This document shows positions 36,161 through 44,694 of a DNA stretch of 64,000 nucleotides, one piece after another. A program made the translations under genes and the position numbers. This DNA comes from FEN-1219 sp963728995 (GTDB taxonomy: Bacteria > Pseudomonadota > Gammaproteobacteria > Steroidobacterales > Rariloculaceae): assembly GCA_963728995.1 (NCBI GenBank), contig CAVSMD010000006.1, positions 62,001-126,000 of the forward strand, given 5' to 3'. The notes below the pieces were generated by a model. It worked only from the letters and a program-made list of their open reading frames with translations, searched no databases and was not told the DNA's origin. The stretch's first letter is position 1. The number at the start of each line of letters is the position of its first letter.

Positions 36161-36778
36161 GTGCTGCCGCCACTCGTGCGTGATCTGCAGCGCAGACCGC
36201 TGCCGGACGTCTGGAAAGAGATGCAGACTTTCACGGCGGAGCGCACCGCCGCGACGCGCGATGAGGTGTGGTTCGTGGAGCACCCGCCGGTCTATACGCT
36301 CGGCATGCGCGGCGATCGCACGCATGTCCTCGCGCCCGCCGACATCCCCGTCGTGCAGATCGACCGCGGTGGACAGGTGACGTATCACGGGCCGGGCCAG
36401 CTCGTCGTTTACGTGCTGCTCGATCTGCGCCGTCTCGGCTTCAGCGCTCGCGCGCTCGTTCAAGCGCTGGAGTCGGCCGTCATCGACACCGTGACGGACT
36501 ATGGCGTGGCCGCGATCGCGCGTCGCGACGCCCCCGGCGTGTATGTGGACGGTGCAAAGCTCGCGGCCGTCGGTCTACGCGTGAAACGCCATTGCTCGTA
36601 CCACGGTCTCGCCGTGAACGTGGCCATGGATCTCGCGCCGTTTCGCGGCATCCACCCGTGCGGCTACGAGGGCCTCAAGGTGACGGATCTCAGGGGGCTC
36701 ACCGGCATGGACGACCTCGAGCGCTTTCGTCGCGACCTCGAGCCGCGTCTACTCGCGCGACTCACACCGGCCGGCTGA
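36161..36778 (+). CDS. lipB: Octanoyltransferase LipB
   Basis: Moves octanoyl from acyl carrier protein to lipoyl domains in lipoate synthesis. The product has 205 residues from a GTG start. Key motifs are WFVEHPPVYTLGMRGDRTH, DRGGQVTYHGPGQLVVYVL, the catalytic Lys region GAKLAAVGLRVKRHCSYHGL and the catalytic Cys167 in GIHPCGYEGLKVTDL. lipA, often next, does not follow; the next gene is on the opposite strand and overlaps the lipB 3' end by 17 nt. Confidence 0.95.
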   Translation: MLPPLVRDLQRRPLPDVWKEMQTFTAERTAATRDEVWFVEHPPVYTLGMRGDRTHVLAPADIPVVQIDRGGQVTYHGPGQLVVYVLLDLRRLGFSARALVQALESAVIDTVTDYGVAAIARRDAPGVYVDGAKLAAVGLRVKRHCSYHGLAVNVAMDLAPFRGIHPCGYEGLKVTDLRGLTGMDDLERFRRDLEPRLLARLTPAG

Positions 36779-37619
36779 GATAGTTCCCGTACGTGAACGC
36801 GAACCCGACCACCATCCATGCCAGCCAGACGAACCGCGTGAGCTCCGGCATCCAGGTCTTGCGCAGCAACCAGTAGCCCGCGGCCGGAACGGCGCTTACG
36901 CCTGCCGTCGTCAACATTTGCAGCAGCGACACCGTCGCCACCTCTGCCGCCGGAATTTGCTCGAGCGCGGCTCCACGCAGTAGCGAGTTACCGATCGCGA
37001 GGGCAATGCTGGCCACGATCAGGGCCACCCACTGCGGCAGGCCGAGCCACGGTTTCTGCGGCGCAGCCGTCTCGTCCAGCGTTTCCTTCGAGCCGACGTA
37101 GATCGAGCTTGCCCTGACGAACGCGCGTTTCGTCGACACGGCTTGGCGCCACAGCAGCACCAGCAGCATCGCCAGCATCACGGCGGTCATGCCGTACGCG
37201 GCGCCACGCAGGCGCGTGCCGAGGACCAGCCCCGCGGTCAACACGATCGTGGCGGCCGCCGCAGCGGCGCCCAGGGCCACGAGCGAGGGTTCCTGCCGCT
37301 TCCAGATCCAGGCGTGCAGCCCGAGCAGCACGAGCAACTGCGGTATGGCGACGTAATGCGTGGTGGCCACTCCGCGCGGCAACAGCTCGTTCTCGAGCAC
37401 GATGGCGATCAGGAGCGTCGTGAGCAGCCAGCAGGCGTAGATGCCGTAGTCACGCGTCCAGCGGTTCGGTGAGACGACGAGGTACCGGCGCGCGGCCACG
37501 AAGCCGCCCGCCGTCAGCAGACCGGTAGCGAGAAATACCAGATACGCGATGCCGAGCGCGGCCAGGTCGATACCGCGGCTGACCAACAATGGCGAGAGCG
37601 CGCCGGTTGCTGAGGGCAT
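36762..37619 (-). CDS. Polytopic membrane protein of unknown function
   Basis: A 285-residue protein with about eight hydrophobic helices (for example ALGIAYLVFLATGLLTAGGF, IYACWLLTTLLIAIVL, IPQLLVLLGLHAWIW, TIVLTAGLVLGTRL, GMTAVMLAMLLVLLWR, WVALIVASIALAIGNSLL). I do not recognise a family and see no transporter or enzyme signature. It lies 11 nt downstream of the coiled-coil gene on the same strand, so the two probably form one operon. Its 3' end overlaps that of lipB tail to tail. Confidence 0.75.
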   Translation of the reverse strand: MPSATGALSPLLVSRGIDLAALGIAYLVFLATGLLTAGGFVAARRYLVVSPNRWTRDYGIYACWLLTTLLIAIVLENELLPRGVATTHYVAIPQLLVLLGLHAWIWKRQEPSLVALGAAAAAATIVLTAGLVLGTRLRGAAYGMTAVMLAMLLVLLWRQAVSTKRAFVRASSIYVGSKETLDETAAPQKPWLGLPQWVALIVASIALAIGNSLLRGAALEQIPAAEVATVSLLQMLTTAGVSAVPAAGYWLLRKTWMPELTRFVWLAWMVVGFAFTYGNYLSRPV

Positions 37620-37630
37620 GGCTTACGGAG

Positions 37631-40087
37631 CTAGTGTTCGGTCGGGGTGGACTTGTACGCCTCGGGGGCGTCGGCGGCCAGGAATTGATATTTGCGCTTC
37701 CAGCCGTCGGCTGACTCGGTGAGCTTCTTGATCGACGATTCGTGCTCTTTGATTGTCTCTTTGAGGTCTTTGATGGACGTGTCACGCGCCTTCAGCGCCG
37801 CCTCGAGCTCGGGGTTGCCGCGGTCCGCATCGTTGCCGCTTTCGGCTTGACGCGCGAGCGCCTCGCGCAGTTGCGCGATCTCGCGCTGCAGCGCGTCGAT
37901 CTCGCCGCGGTCTTGCTCCTTCAGCGCCTTGAGCCGCAGCGTCTCCGATTCGCTGCCGCGCAGCTTCGCGAGCTTGCGCTGCTGCTCGTCGGCGTCCTCT
38001 TGAAGTCTCGCGATGATCTGGCTCTTCGTCTCGACCTCGGCGCGCAGCTGCGCGAGCTCCTCGCTCTTCTCGTCGTCGCCCTTGTGCGCGCGCCGAGCCG
38101 CCTTGAGCTCGGACTCGAGCGATTGGATGAGCTCCGCCTGAGTGTTCAGGCGTCCTTCGAGCTCGGTCACGCGCGCTTCCGCGTTCGCGACCGCCTCGTT
38201 CGCATGCGTCGCCGCCTGCTGCTGCTTGATGGTCTCCGTGGCGTCGGCCAGCTCGGCCTTCAGCTTGTCGATGCGTTGCAGCAGCTTCCGCTGATTGGTC
38301 TCCGCGGCGGCCTTGTAGGTTCGCAAGCCGTCGAGGCCCGCTTTCAGCGCCACATTCGCCTTCATCTTGGCGCGCAGGCCGGCGAGCAGCTTCTCGACGA
38401 GCCCTTTGCGCCGTCTCACGAGCCGTTCGAAGTACAGAGCCTTGCCGAGACGCCAATGGGACTCGGCGTAGCGTTCCTCGGCTTCCTCGAGCTGCTCTTG
38501 CAGCTTCGTCATGTGCTCGCGACGCTCGTTCGCCAGCTCGCCGAGGTTTTCGGCGTGCTCCTTCTCTTCTTTCAGCTCCGCCTCGAGCCCGGCGATTTGC
38601 TCCCTGGCCGCGGCGAGATCGTCCGCCGCCGCCTGGGCCGCAATTCGGACCTCGGCCTGGGTGGCTTCCAGATGGCGATTCTGCTCGCGCAGCTGCTCGA
38701 GATCGCGGTTGGCCTTCTGCAGCGTCTCTCGCAGGCTGCCGATCTCTCGACCGTTCGCCGCGACCGTGGCCTTGGAGCGCTCGAAATCACCGTGCAGCAA
38801 ACCGAGCTGCTGCTCGCGATCGACGAGCCGTTCGCCGAGCTGATGTAGTTGCTGTGCCCGCTGCTCGAGCTCCTGCTCGCGCTGTCCTACGATCCGCTCG
38901 AGGCGCTCGATCTCGGCTACTGCTTCGCCGTGACGATTCGTGCGTTCGGCCAGTGCCGCTTCGCTGCGCGCCAACGCGGCTTCGCCGTCGTCGACGCGCT
39001 GCTGTGCCGTCGCCAGCGTTGCGCGCGCCGTATCGAGCTCGCTGCTCGCGGCGGCGGCGGCCCGTTGATCCTGCTCGAGGCGGCCGCGCAGCTGCTCCAG
39101 CTCGCGGGACAGCGCGTTGACCTGCTCGTCATGCTGCTCGACTGTCGCGCGGGACCGCTCCTCGAGCTGCGTGAGTGCGGCGCGAGATTGCTCTTCGCGT
39201 TCCGCGGACTCGGCGCGAAAGCGCTCCTCGCGTTGCCCCTCGTCGTTGCGCAGGCGCTCGACCTCGGCGGACAGCTCCACGAGGCGATGGTCGCGCTCCT
39301 GCAGCAGAGATTGCGTGCGTTCCTTGGCCGCTTCGGCTTCGCGAACCGCGCGCTCGCCGCTGGCAACGTTCTGCGTGGCGCGCTGGAGATCGGCTTGCGC
39401 CGCGGCACGGCCATTGTGAGCGTCCGACAGCGCGCGCTCGAGGCTCGCGATCTGGCTCCGGAGTGTTTCGATCTCGGCCAGCGTCTCGAGCGGCGGCTCG
39501 GGCTGACCGCTGGCTTGGGTGCGCAAATCGTGCAGCTCGAGTCGCAAGTCCGCGAGCCATTCGTCGCGGAGCTGGACCTGGCGCTTCAGCTCGTCGGTGT
39601 CCGGGCTCGTCGGGATCGGCAGCGCTTCGTGCTCGGGGTCGGCCCCCGGCGGCGCGTTGCGCAGCTGCGAGATCTGGCTGTCGCGTTCCATGAGCTCGCG
39701 GCGCAAGCTCGCGAGCCGGTCCTTGTATTCTTGGGTCTCGCTGTCGAAGCTCTCGGCTTTGGCCCGCCAGAAGTTGATCTCCTTCTTGGTGAGCTTCTCG
39801 GGTCCCGACTCCGCGATATCGAGCTTCTTCTTCAGCTGCTGGACTTTCGCGCGCTCGGCTTCGGCGACCTCTTCCAGGTGGCCGGCCTGCCGTTGCCAGT
39901 CGACGCGCTCGGCCTCGACCTTCTCGAGTCGGTGGGTGAGGACGTCGAGCTGTTCCTCGAGGCGATTCTTGGGCGCACGCTTGCGCTTGAGCTGCTCGTC
40001 GAGCTCGGAGGCGCGCGTCTCCGAGTCGCGCAGGGCGTTCTTCAGCAGCGCGAACGCTTGTTCGGCTAATTCCCGCGGGTTAGCCAT
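37631..40087 (-). CDS. Long coiled-coil protein of unknown function
   Basis: An 818-residue, mostly helical protein with heptad repeats rich in Glu, Arg, Ala and Leu from near residue 5 to 810. No signal peptide or membrane helix is seen, so it is probably cytosolic. A basic, less coiled segment at about residues 543-600 (GKALYFERLVRRRKGLVEKL then LAGLRAKMKANVALKAGL) breaks the rod into two arms and may be a hinge or lipid/nucleic-acid contact. It resembles SMC- or KASH-type rods only in composition; no ATPase heads are present. It is the first gene of an operon with the polytopic membrane protein downstream, suggesting a membrane-tethered scaffold. The function is unknown. Confidence 0.75.
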   Translation of the reverse strand: MANPRELAEQAFALLKNALRDSETRASELDEQLKRKRAPKNRLEEQLDVLTHRLEKVEAERVDWQRQAGHLEEVAEAERAKVQQLKKKLDIAESGPEKLTKKEINFWRAKAESFDSETQEYKDRLASLRRELMERDSQISQLRNAPPGADPEHEALPIPTSPDTDELKRQVQLRDEWLADLRLELHDLRTQASGQPEPPLETLAEIETLRSQIASLERALSDAHNGRAAAQADLQRATQNVASGERAVREAEAAKERTQSLLQERDHRLVELSAEVERLRNDEGQREERFRAESAEREEQSRAALTQLEERSRATVEQHDEQVNALSRELEQLRGRLEQDQRAAAAASSELDTARATLATAQQRVDDGEAALARSEAALAERTNRHGEAVAEIERLERIVGQREQELEQRAQQLHQLGERLVDREQQLGLLHGDFERSKATVAANGREIGSLRETLQKANRDLEQLREQNRHLEATQAEVRIAAQAAADDLAAAREQIAGLEAELKEEKEHAENLGELANERREHMTKLQEQLEEAEERYAESHWRLGKALYFERLVRRRKGLVEKLLAGLRAKMKANVALKAGLDGLRTYKAAAETNQRKLLQRIDKLKAELADATETIKQQQAATHANEAVANAEARVTELEGRLNTQAELIQSLESELKAARRAHKGDDEKSEELAQLRAEVETKSQIIARLQEDADEQQRKLAKLRGSESETLRLKALKEQDRGEIDALQREIAQLREALARQAESGNDADRGNPELEAALKARDTSIKDLKETIKEHESSIKKLTESADGWKRKYQFLAADAPEAYKSTPTEH

Positions 40088-40163
40088 TGATTGACCATGG
40101 TGAACAGAATTACGGGCGAGCCTAACCCGCTTCGCCGGGTCCAGCGCGGTATTCAGTCACGTT

Positions 40164-40190
40164 TTGACATAAACGGCCGTGGCATACTGC
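40164..40190 (+). promoter_or_regulatory. Putative promoter of the manA-like gene
   Basis: TTGACA at 40164-40169 is a consensus -35; TACTGC at 40185-40190 is a weak -10 after a short 15-nt spacer. It sits 42 nt before the chosen GTG start. It is the best sigma-70-like match in the gap between the divergent coiled-coil and manA-like genes. Confidence 0.4.
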
Positions 40191-40231
40191 GGCCGGGGCG
40201 CGGCCGGGGTTGCGTGATCCAGGGGTCGATC

Positions 40232-41527
40232 GTGGCGCGGGCAAATACCGAGGCCGAGAGTCTATTGAAAGGAGACCGCGCGGCTGCCGCCGTGATCGCG
40301 TCGAGGCTTTTGAAGCCGCGGCGCGACAACCTCGTCGAGCGACCGTGGGGCGGAGCGCAGCTGCGCGCGCTCAAGCGTCTGCGCCCTGCCGCCGCGAGCG
40401 CCCCCGCAGTGGGCGAGTCGTTCGAGATCGCCGCAGACGACACGGACGACGAGGCGGGCCGCTATCCCAGCGTGGTCGAGCTCGGCGACGGTTCCACCGT
40501 GAAGCTGCCCGCGTTGCTGGCCCGTCACCCGGTGACGATGCTCGGCGCCGCGTTCGTCGCCCGGTACGGGCCGCGCTTTCCGCTGCTGCCGAAGCTGCTC
40601 GACGTCGCCGAGCTGCTTTCAATCCAGGCCCACCCGCCCGGCAACACGGAGGTGTACGTGATCGTGGGCGCCGAGCCGGGCGCGACGATCCGGTTGGGCT
40701 TTCGCGCGGACGTGGACGCGGCGGCGCTCGGCGCGCGGCTCGCGACGGGGCGCCGCGAACAGCAGCGGCTCCTCGATCTGTGCGGCGGCGCGGTCGGTGC
40801 CACCGAGCTGCAGGCGCTGCTGAAACCGTGGCTCGCCGACCGCGGCGCAAAACCGGCGACGCTCGAGCGTGCGCTGCAGCCCCGGCTGCCGCGGGCCACG
40901 AGCTGGGCCGAAGTCGCCGCGTGCCTTGCCGAGCTGCACGCCGTTTACTGGCTTGCGCTCGACGGCCTGAACGAGCTTCCCGTGGCGGCGGGGCAGGTCA
41001 TCTACAACGCGAACCCCGCCCGAGTCGCCGCCGCCCGCGGCCAGCCGGCCTCGGCCGAGGTCCATGCGCTCGGCAACCCGCAAGGCCGCGCTTTGCTCGC
41101 GCTCGAGATTCGGCGGCCCGGGCCGACGTACCGAGCGTGGGACAACGTGCGCTTTCCGCTGCGTTCGATCGATATCGAGGCCGCGCTCGGCGCGCTGAAC
41201 CTCGCCGCGACGCGCGCGGAGGATTTCGTCGTGACGCCGACGCTGGTGCGAGCGGGCGTGGAGCGGTCCGTCGACAGCGAGTATTTCCGGCTCGAGCATC
41301 TCGCCCCGACGGCGCTGACCTCGGTCGACGTGCCGGCCACCGCGCCGCACAGCCTGCACGCGCTCGCGGGCGCGACGAGCGTCTACGCCACGGACGGCAC
41401 GCTCGTGGGCCGGCTCGCGGCGGGCGAATCTGCGCTCGTGCCGATCGGGGTCGGCGCCTATCGCGTGGCCGCGGATCAGGAGCCCGCGCTCGTCGTCAAA
41501 GCGGAGCTGCCGCCGTATGCGAATTGA
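40232..41527 (+). CDS. manA: Class I mannose-6-phosphate isomerase-like protein
   Basis: Interconverts mannose 6-phosphate and fructose 6-phosphate in the family. The start GTG at 40232, preceded by AGGGG, gives 431 residues. N-terminal part: RDNLVERPWGGAQLRALKRL. The metal site is seen as SIQAHPPGNTE (Gln and His of the family Q-x-H) and a likely His in AEVHALGNPQG; LEIRRPGPTYRAWDNVRFPL matches the block that follows the metal site in small PMIs. Residues for the fourth metal ligand and for the substrate Arg are less clear, so a different sugar-phosphate substrate is possible. It overlaps alr by 11 nt. Confidence 0.75.
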   Translation: MARANTEAESLLKGDRAAAAVIASRLLKPRRDNLVERPWGGAQLRALKRLRPAAASAPAVGESFEIAADDTDDEAGRYPSVVELGDGSTVKLPALLARHPVTMLGAAFVARYGPRFPLLPKLLDVAELLSIQAHPPGNTEVYVIVGAEPGATIRLGFRADVDAAALGARLATGRREQQRLLDLCGGAVGATELQALLKPWLADRGAKPATLERALQPRLPRATSWAEVAACLAELHAVYWLALDGLNELPVAAGQVIYNANPARVAAARGQPASAEVHALGNPQGRALLALEIRRPGPTYRAWDNVRFPLRSIDIEAALGALNLAATRAEDFVVTPTLVRAGVERSVDSEYFRLEHLAPTALTSVDVPATAPHSLHALAGATSVYATDGTLVGRLAAGESALVPIGVGAYRVAADQEPALVVKAELPPYAN

Positions 41528-42605
41528 AGCACCGACCGCCGCGCTGCTGCGCGTCGATCTCGATGCGCTCGCGCGCAACTATCGGCTGCTGCGCGAGCGA
41601 GCGGCACCCGCGCAATGCGCGGCCGTGGTCAAAGCGGACGCCTATGGGCTCGGCATGGGGCCGGTGGCGCGCCGGCTGGTGCGCGAAGGGTGCGGGCAAT
41701 TCTTCGTGGCGACGCTCGGCGAGGTCGCGGAGCTGCGGGCGCTCGCGCCCGCGGCCGACATCTACGTGCTGGAGGGCGCCGTGTCGGGGGCCGTCGACGA
41801 GCTCGTCGCGCTGCGGGCCGTGCCGGTGCTGTCCTCGCTCGAGCAGCTCGAGCGCTGGCAGGGCCACGGCCGGGCGGGGCTGCACATCGACACCGGCATG
41901 ACGCGCCTTGGCTTGAGCGCGGCCGACGTGCGCGCGCTCGCCGCGCGGCCCGAGCTATTAAAAGGTGTCGAGCTCGAGCACGTGCTCACGCATCTCGCCT
42001 GCGCCGACGAGCCCGAGCATCCCTTGAATCGGGCGCAGCTTCAGTCGTTCGACGAGCTGCGTCGCCTCTTGCCGCCCGCGCCAACGTCGATCGGTAATTC
42101 GGCCTGCATATTGCTCGAGGCCGCGTTTCACGGCGATCTCGTGCGACCGGGCATTGCGCTGTACGGCGGCAACCCCTTCGCGGACCGGTCGAACCCCATG
42201 GCGGTGGTGGCCACGGTCTTGGCCCCGGTCCTGCAGATTCGCGAGGTTGCGGCGGCCGTCACGGTCGGGTATGGCGCCACGTACGTGGCGAACGCGCCGG
42301 CGCGTCTCGCGACGGTCGGCGCGGGCTACGCCGACGGCTATCCGCGCTGCCTCGGCAATCGCGGTACGGCCGCGCTGCACGGCGTGCGCGTGCCCGTCGT
42401 CGGGCGCGTGTCGATGGATCTGCTATGCGTGGACGTCTCGGCGCTGCCGGCCGATACCGTGCGAGTGGGGGATTTGGTCGAGCTGATCGGCCCGACCGTC
42501 GGTGTGGACGAGGTCGCGGCGGCGGCCGGCACCATCAGCTACGAGATTCTGACGGGGCTCGGCCGCCGGCTCGTGCGTCACTACGTCGAGCACGAGCAGC
42601 GCTGA
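41517..42605 (+). CDS. alr: Alanine racemase
   Basis: A PLP enzyme that makes D-alanine for peptidoglycan. The product has 362 residues. Lys39 in VVKADAYGLG binds PLP; the opposing catalytic Tyr is in VTVGYGATYVA; HIDTGMTRLG and LVRPGIALYGGNPF are family blocks; and MDLLCVDVSALP lies at the other subunit interface. The start overlaps the end of the manA-like gene, an unusual partner for alr. Confidence 0.95.
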   Translation: MRIEAPTAALLRVDLDALARNYRLLRERAAPAQCAAVVKADAYGLGMGPVARRLVREGCGQFFVATLGEVAELRALAPAADIYVLEGAVSGAVDELVALRAVPVLSSLEQLERWQGHGRAGLHIDTGMTRLGLSAADVRALAARPELLKGVELEHVLTHLACADEPEHPLNRAQLQSFDELRRLLPPAPTSIGNSACILLEAAFHGDLVRPGIALYGGNPFADRSNPMAVVATVLAPVLQIREVAAAVTVGYGATYVANAPARLATVGAGYADGYPRCLGNRGTAALHGVRVPVVGRVSMDLLCVDVSALPADTVRVGDLVELIGPTVGVDEVAAAAGTISYEILTGLGRRLVRHYVEHEQR

Positions 42606-42709
42606 CGCGCGGCGCGCCGGCTCGCTCGCGGCGCGCCGGCTCGGCAGCGCAAAACTTGGTACTCTGGCGTCATCGAGACCGATGACGAGTCGGCGCCCAG
42701 GCCAGCTGC

Positions 42710-43321
42710 ATGAACAAACCGCAGATCGTCCCGCTATTCTCCACGCCGATATACGTGAACAACGTCGGGGATTTCCCGCGCCCCGACATTCCGTCGCTCG
42801 AGTACTCCACGGGCTCGTACGAGTTCAAGACCTCGGTCGACAAGAACGTGCTCGATCGGCCGGACTTTGCTCACGTGAAGGCGGTCGTGATGCAGGAGGT
42901 GGACACGTATACACGGGAGCTGCTGCGCGTGACGCGTAGCGTGGAGTTCTACGTCACGAACTCGTGGGTCAACATCCACCGGCGCGGCGACTCGGCGATT
43001 CCGCACGTGCACCACAATTCATTGATCTCCGGCGTCCTGTATTTGAAGGTCAACGACGTGAGCGGCGACATCGTGTTTCATCGCGATCTCTTGAGCCTGG
43101 TACCGTTCCCGCCCGCGCTCGATCTCGATATGGACTCGTTCAATCTCTACAACTGCAAGAGCTGGGGGCACAAACCGAAGACGAACGACATCTGCCTGTT
43201 CCCGTCGGTCGTCATGCACTCGGTCGATGCGAACGGCTCCGACGAGGACCGGTGGAGCCTCGCGTTCAACGTCTTTGCGAGAGGCGACTTCGGCACGCTG
43301 CACAAGCTATCGATCCGCTAG
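42710..43321 (+). CDS. Putative 2-oxoglutarate-Fe(II) oxygenase
   Basis: A 203-residue protein of the family that begins VPLFSTPIYV. The iron-binding facial triad appears as the His in AIPHVHHNSLISGVLYL, an acidic residue nearby, and the distal His in PSVVMHSVDANGSDED; the 2OG-binding Arg is in DRWSLAFNVFA. The substrate is not known for this group, which often acts on proteins or small metabolites. It stands alone between alr and tRNA-Arg. Confidence 0.8.
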   Translation: MNKPQIVPLFSTPIYVNNVGDFPRPDIPSLEYSTGSYEFKTSVDKNVLDRPDFAHVKAVVMQEVDTYTRELLRVTRSVEFYVTNSWVNIHRRGDSAIPHVHHNSLISGVLYLKVNDVSGDIVFHRDLLSLVPFPPALDLDMDSFNLYNCKSWGHKPKTNDICLFPSVVMHSVDANGSDEDRWSLAFNVFARGDFGTLHKLSIR

Positions 43322-43443
43322 GCGAGGGCGGCCCTCTGTATCCGCCCAAAATCGTTTCGTTACGGTAGAATGCGCGCGTGAGAGCCGGCCAACGAGCACC
43401 GCCGCGAAGAAGTGGGCTCTCAAGTCACTGATTTATCGAGTAC

Positions 43444-43520
43444 GCGCCCGTAGCTCAGCTGGATAGAGCATCGGCCTACGAAGCCGGGGGTCGGCGAGTT
43501 CGAATCCTCCGGGCGCGCCA
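43444..43520 (+). tRNA. tRNA-Arg (anticodon ACG), with an atypical T-arm
   Basis: Acceptor GCGCCCG pairs with CGGGCGC, the discriminator is G and CCA is encoded. The anticodon stem TCGGC/GCCGG encloses CTACGAA, giving ACG. The T-arm is irregular: keeping the acceptor pairing, the stem GGCGA/TCCTC has a C-C clash and the loop reads GTTCGAA instead of TTCGAAT. The displaced 3' copy near 46630 has a perfect GGCGG-TTCGAAT-CCGTC arm, so this copy has gained one base and lost one. It marks the left edge of the island. Confidence 0.85.
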
Positions 43521-43523
43521 ATA
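43474..43523 (+). repeat. Left attachment-like direct repeat (3' half of tRNA-Arg)
   Basis: From GCCTACGAAGCCG in the anticodon arm to GGGCGCGCCAAT just past the CCA, this matches 46613-46662 in direct orientation with a handful of differences. A direct repeat of a tRNA 3' half on both sides of foreign genes is the classic trace of site-specific integration. Confidence 0.75.
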
Positions 43524-43774
43524 TCAATGAGTTAGAAGTTAGCGGCGCTAGCGACCTGGGAAATCAGGACGAGCTCTGGTCGAACGGCCAGCGTACCCGC
43601 AGGACTTTGGAGGAAGGAACGTTGACGTTCTGCTCCACGATGCTCTCCCGGGCCGTACGTCTGGCGCAGGCCCTCGCCTGAGCCGCTCCACTGTAGCGGC
43701 GCCGCTTCCTTTCGGGCTGGCCACTAGCCGTGCGTGGTTACGGCGATGCCGTTCAGGTTCAGCGGGTCGGGACA

Positions 43775-44158
43775 CTAGACCGGAATAACAGCCGGAATCC
43801 GCGCCAACGCGTGGTCGGCGGAAACGAGTCGCAACGTTTCCACTTCGCATTGCGCAAGGAGCATGCGATCGAAAGGATCATTGTGGTGCAGCTCGATCTC
43901 GGACACCGCTACAGCGTGACGAATCGAGATGTCCAGGACGCGGAACCCAGCAGCCAGAATGCCCTTCTCTAGGTCCCCGAGAGGGCGGGACAACGTCAAC
44001 TTGCGGATCGACGCCTTGATCGCGATTTCCCAAATGCTTGCGGCACTTACCCAGTGCTCGTGTTCAGGGTCCAACAGCAACTCTTTCGCCCGCGGGCTGA
44101 GCTGCGCGCTACCTTCGAGCGCCCAAATCAGAATGTGGGTATCGATCAACAGTCTCAC
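43775..44158 (-). CDS. VapC-type PIN-domain toxin
   Basis: A PIN ribonuclease of 127 residues. The acidic active site is visible: Asp6 in LLIDTHILIWAL, Glu in SIWEIAIKASIRK and Asp residues in HHNDPFDRMLLAQ; the closing strand is LVSADHALARI. Such toxins cut tRNA or rRNA and stop translation. The start ATG overlaps the stop of its antitoxin as ATGA. Family subtype (VapC) is assigned from the motif set. Confidence 0.9.
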   Translation of the reverse strand: MRLLIDTHILIWALEGSAQLSPRAKELLLDPEHEHWVSAASIWEIAIKASIRKLTLSRPLGDLEKGILAAGFRVLDISIRHAVAVSEIELHHNDPFDRMLLAQCEVETLRLVSADHALARIPAVIPV

Positions 44159-44406
44159 GGCTCGAGCGGCCCGTCGCCGAAGCGGGCAATAACCGATTGC
44201 GGCAGCGGTTCATCGAACTTCGCACTGACCTTCTTGAACATCCCCTTCAACGTACCGAGCTTGATGCCCCTACGTCCGGTGCGGACACGAGTGAGTCTGG
44301 CTACGGGGCGACCGGCACGCGCAATGAGCACGTCTTCGCCGTTTTCCGCAGCCTCGATCAACTGCGACAGCGTGGTCTTGGCCTCGTGAATGTTGACTTT
44401 GCGCAT
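44155..44406 (-). CDS. Phd/YefM-type antitoxin
   Basis: An 83-residue antitoxin: MRKVNIHEAKTTLSQLIEAA then ENGEDVLIARAGRPVARL is the Phd/YefM DNA-binding fold, and the C-terminal tail (FKKVSAKFDEPLPQSVI) would block the PIN active site. It is encoded before and overlapping the toxin. The adjacent TAGCTA palindromes probably serve as its operator. Confidence 0.9.
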   Translation of the reverse strand: MRKVNIHEAKTTLSQLIEAAENGEDVLIARAGRPVARLTRVRTGRRGIKLGTLKGMFKKVSAKFDEPLPQSVIARFGDGPLEP

Positions 44407-44429
44407 GGGCAGATCGCAGCTCTTGAAGA

Positions 44430-44445
44430 TAGCTAATACTAGCTA
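44430..44445 (-). promoter_or_regulatory. Operator-like palindrome upstream of the Phd/PIN pair
   Basis: Two TAGCTA boxes separated by ATAC form a 16-nt inverted repeat 24 nt before the antitoxin start. On the minus strand the centre reads TAGTAT, a fair -10 element, so binding here would block transcription, as expected for autoregulated antitoxins. Confidence 0.55.
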
Positions 44446-44571
44446 ACCGTGGTCCAACGGTAAAGGCGCGCATCGAGAGTTGGTCGAGATTGGGGGTGTT
44501 GTCCGATGGAGCCGGACTTGCCGGCCTCGCACCTCGCATAACGCATGATCGTGCACAACCCTTAGGGCGGC

Positions 44572-44694
44572 CTAGGGTGCGGCTGCGTGACCGGGCGCGC
44601 GCGGCGTCAGCCGTTGGCATGTATTTCGCGAGATGTTGCGTGACCACAGAAACGCCGACACGCCGATGTTGGTGTCGACGACGGCGCGGGTCAT
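44572..44694 (-). pseudogene. Truncated PIN-domain toxin
   Basis: The ATG at 44694 overlaps the stop of the upstream antitoxin as ATGA, the usual toxin position. The product starts MTRAVVDTNIGVSAFLW, the first strand and Asp of a PIN domain, but then loses similarity and stops after about 40 residues. The remaining roughly 95 residues with the other acidic residues are missing. The toxin is therefore dead. Confidence 0.7.

Noticed and set aside
37631..40087. SMC or Rad50-type ATPase identity for the coiled-coil protein
   Set aside because: No Walker A, Walker B or signature motif at either end; the similarity is coiled-coil composition only.
44447..44475. GTGGTCCAACGGTAAAGGC resembling a tRNA D-arm
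   Set aside because: No anticodon or T-arm follows at the right distance; chance resemblance.
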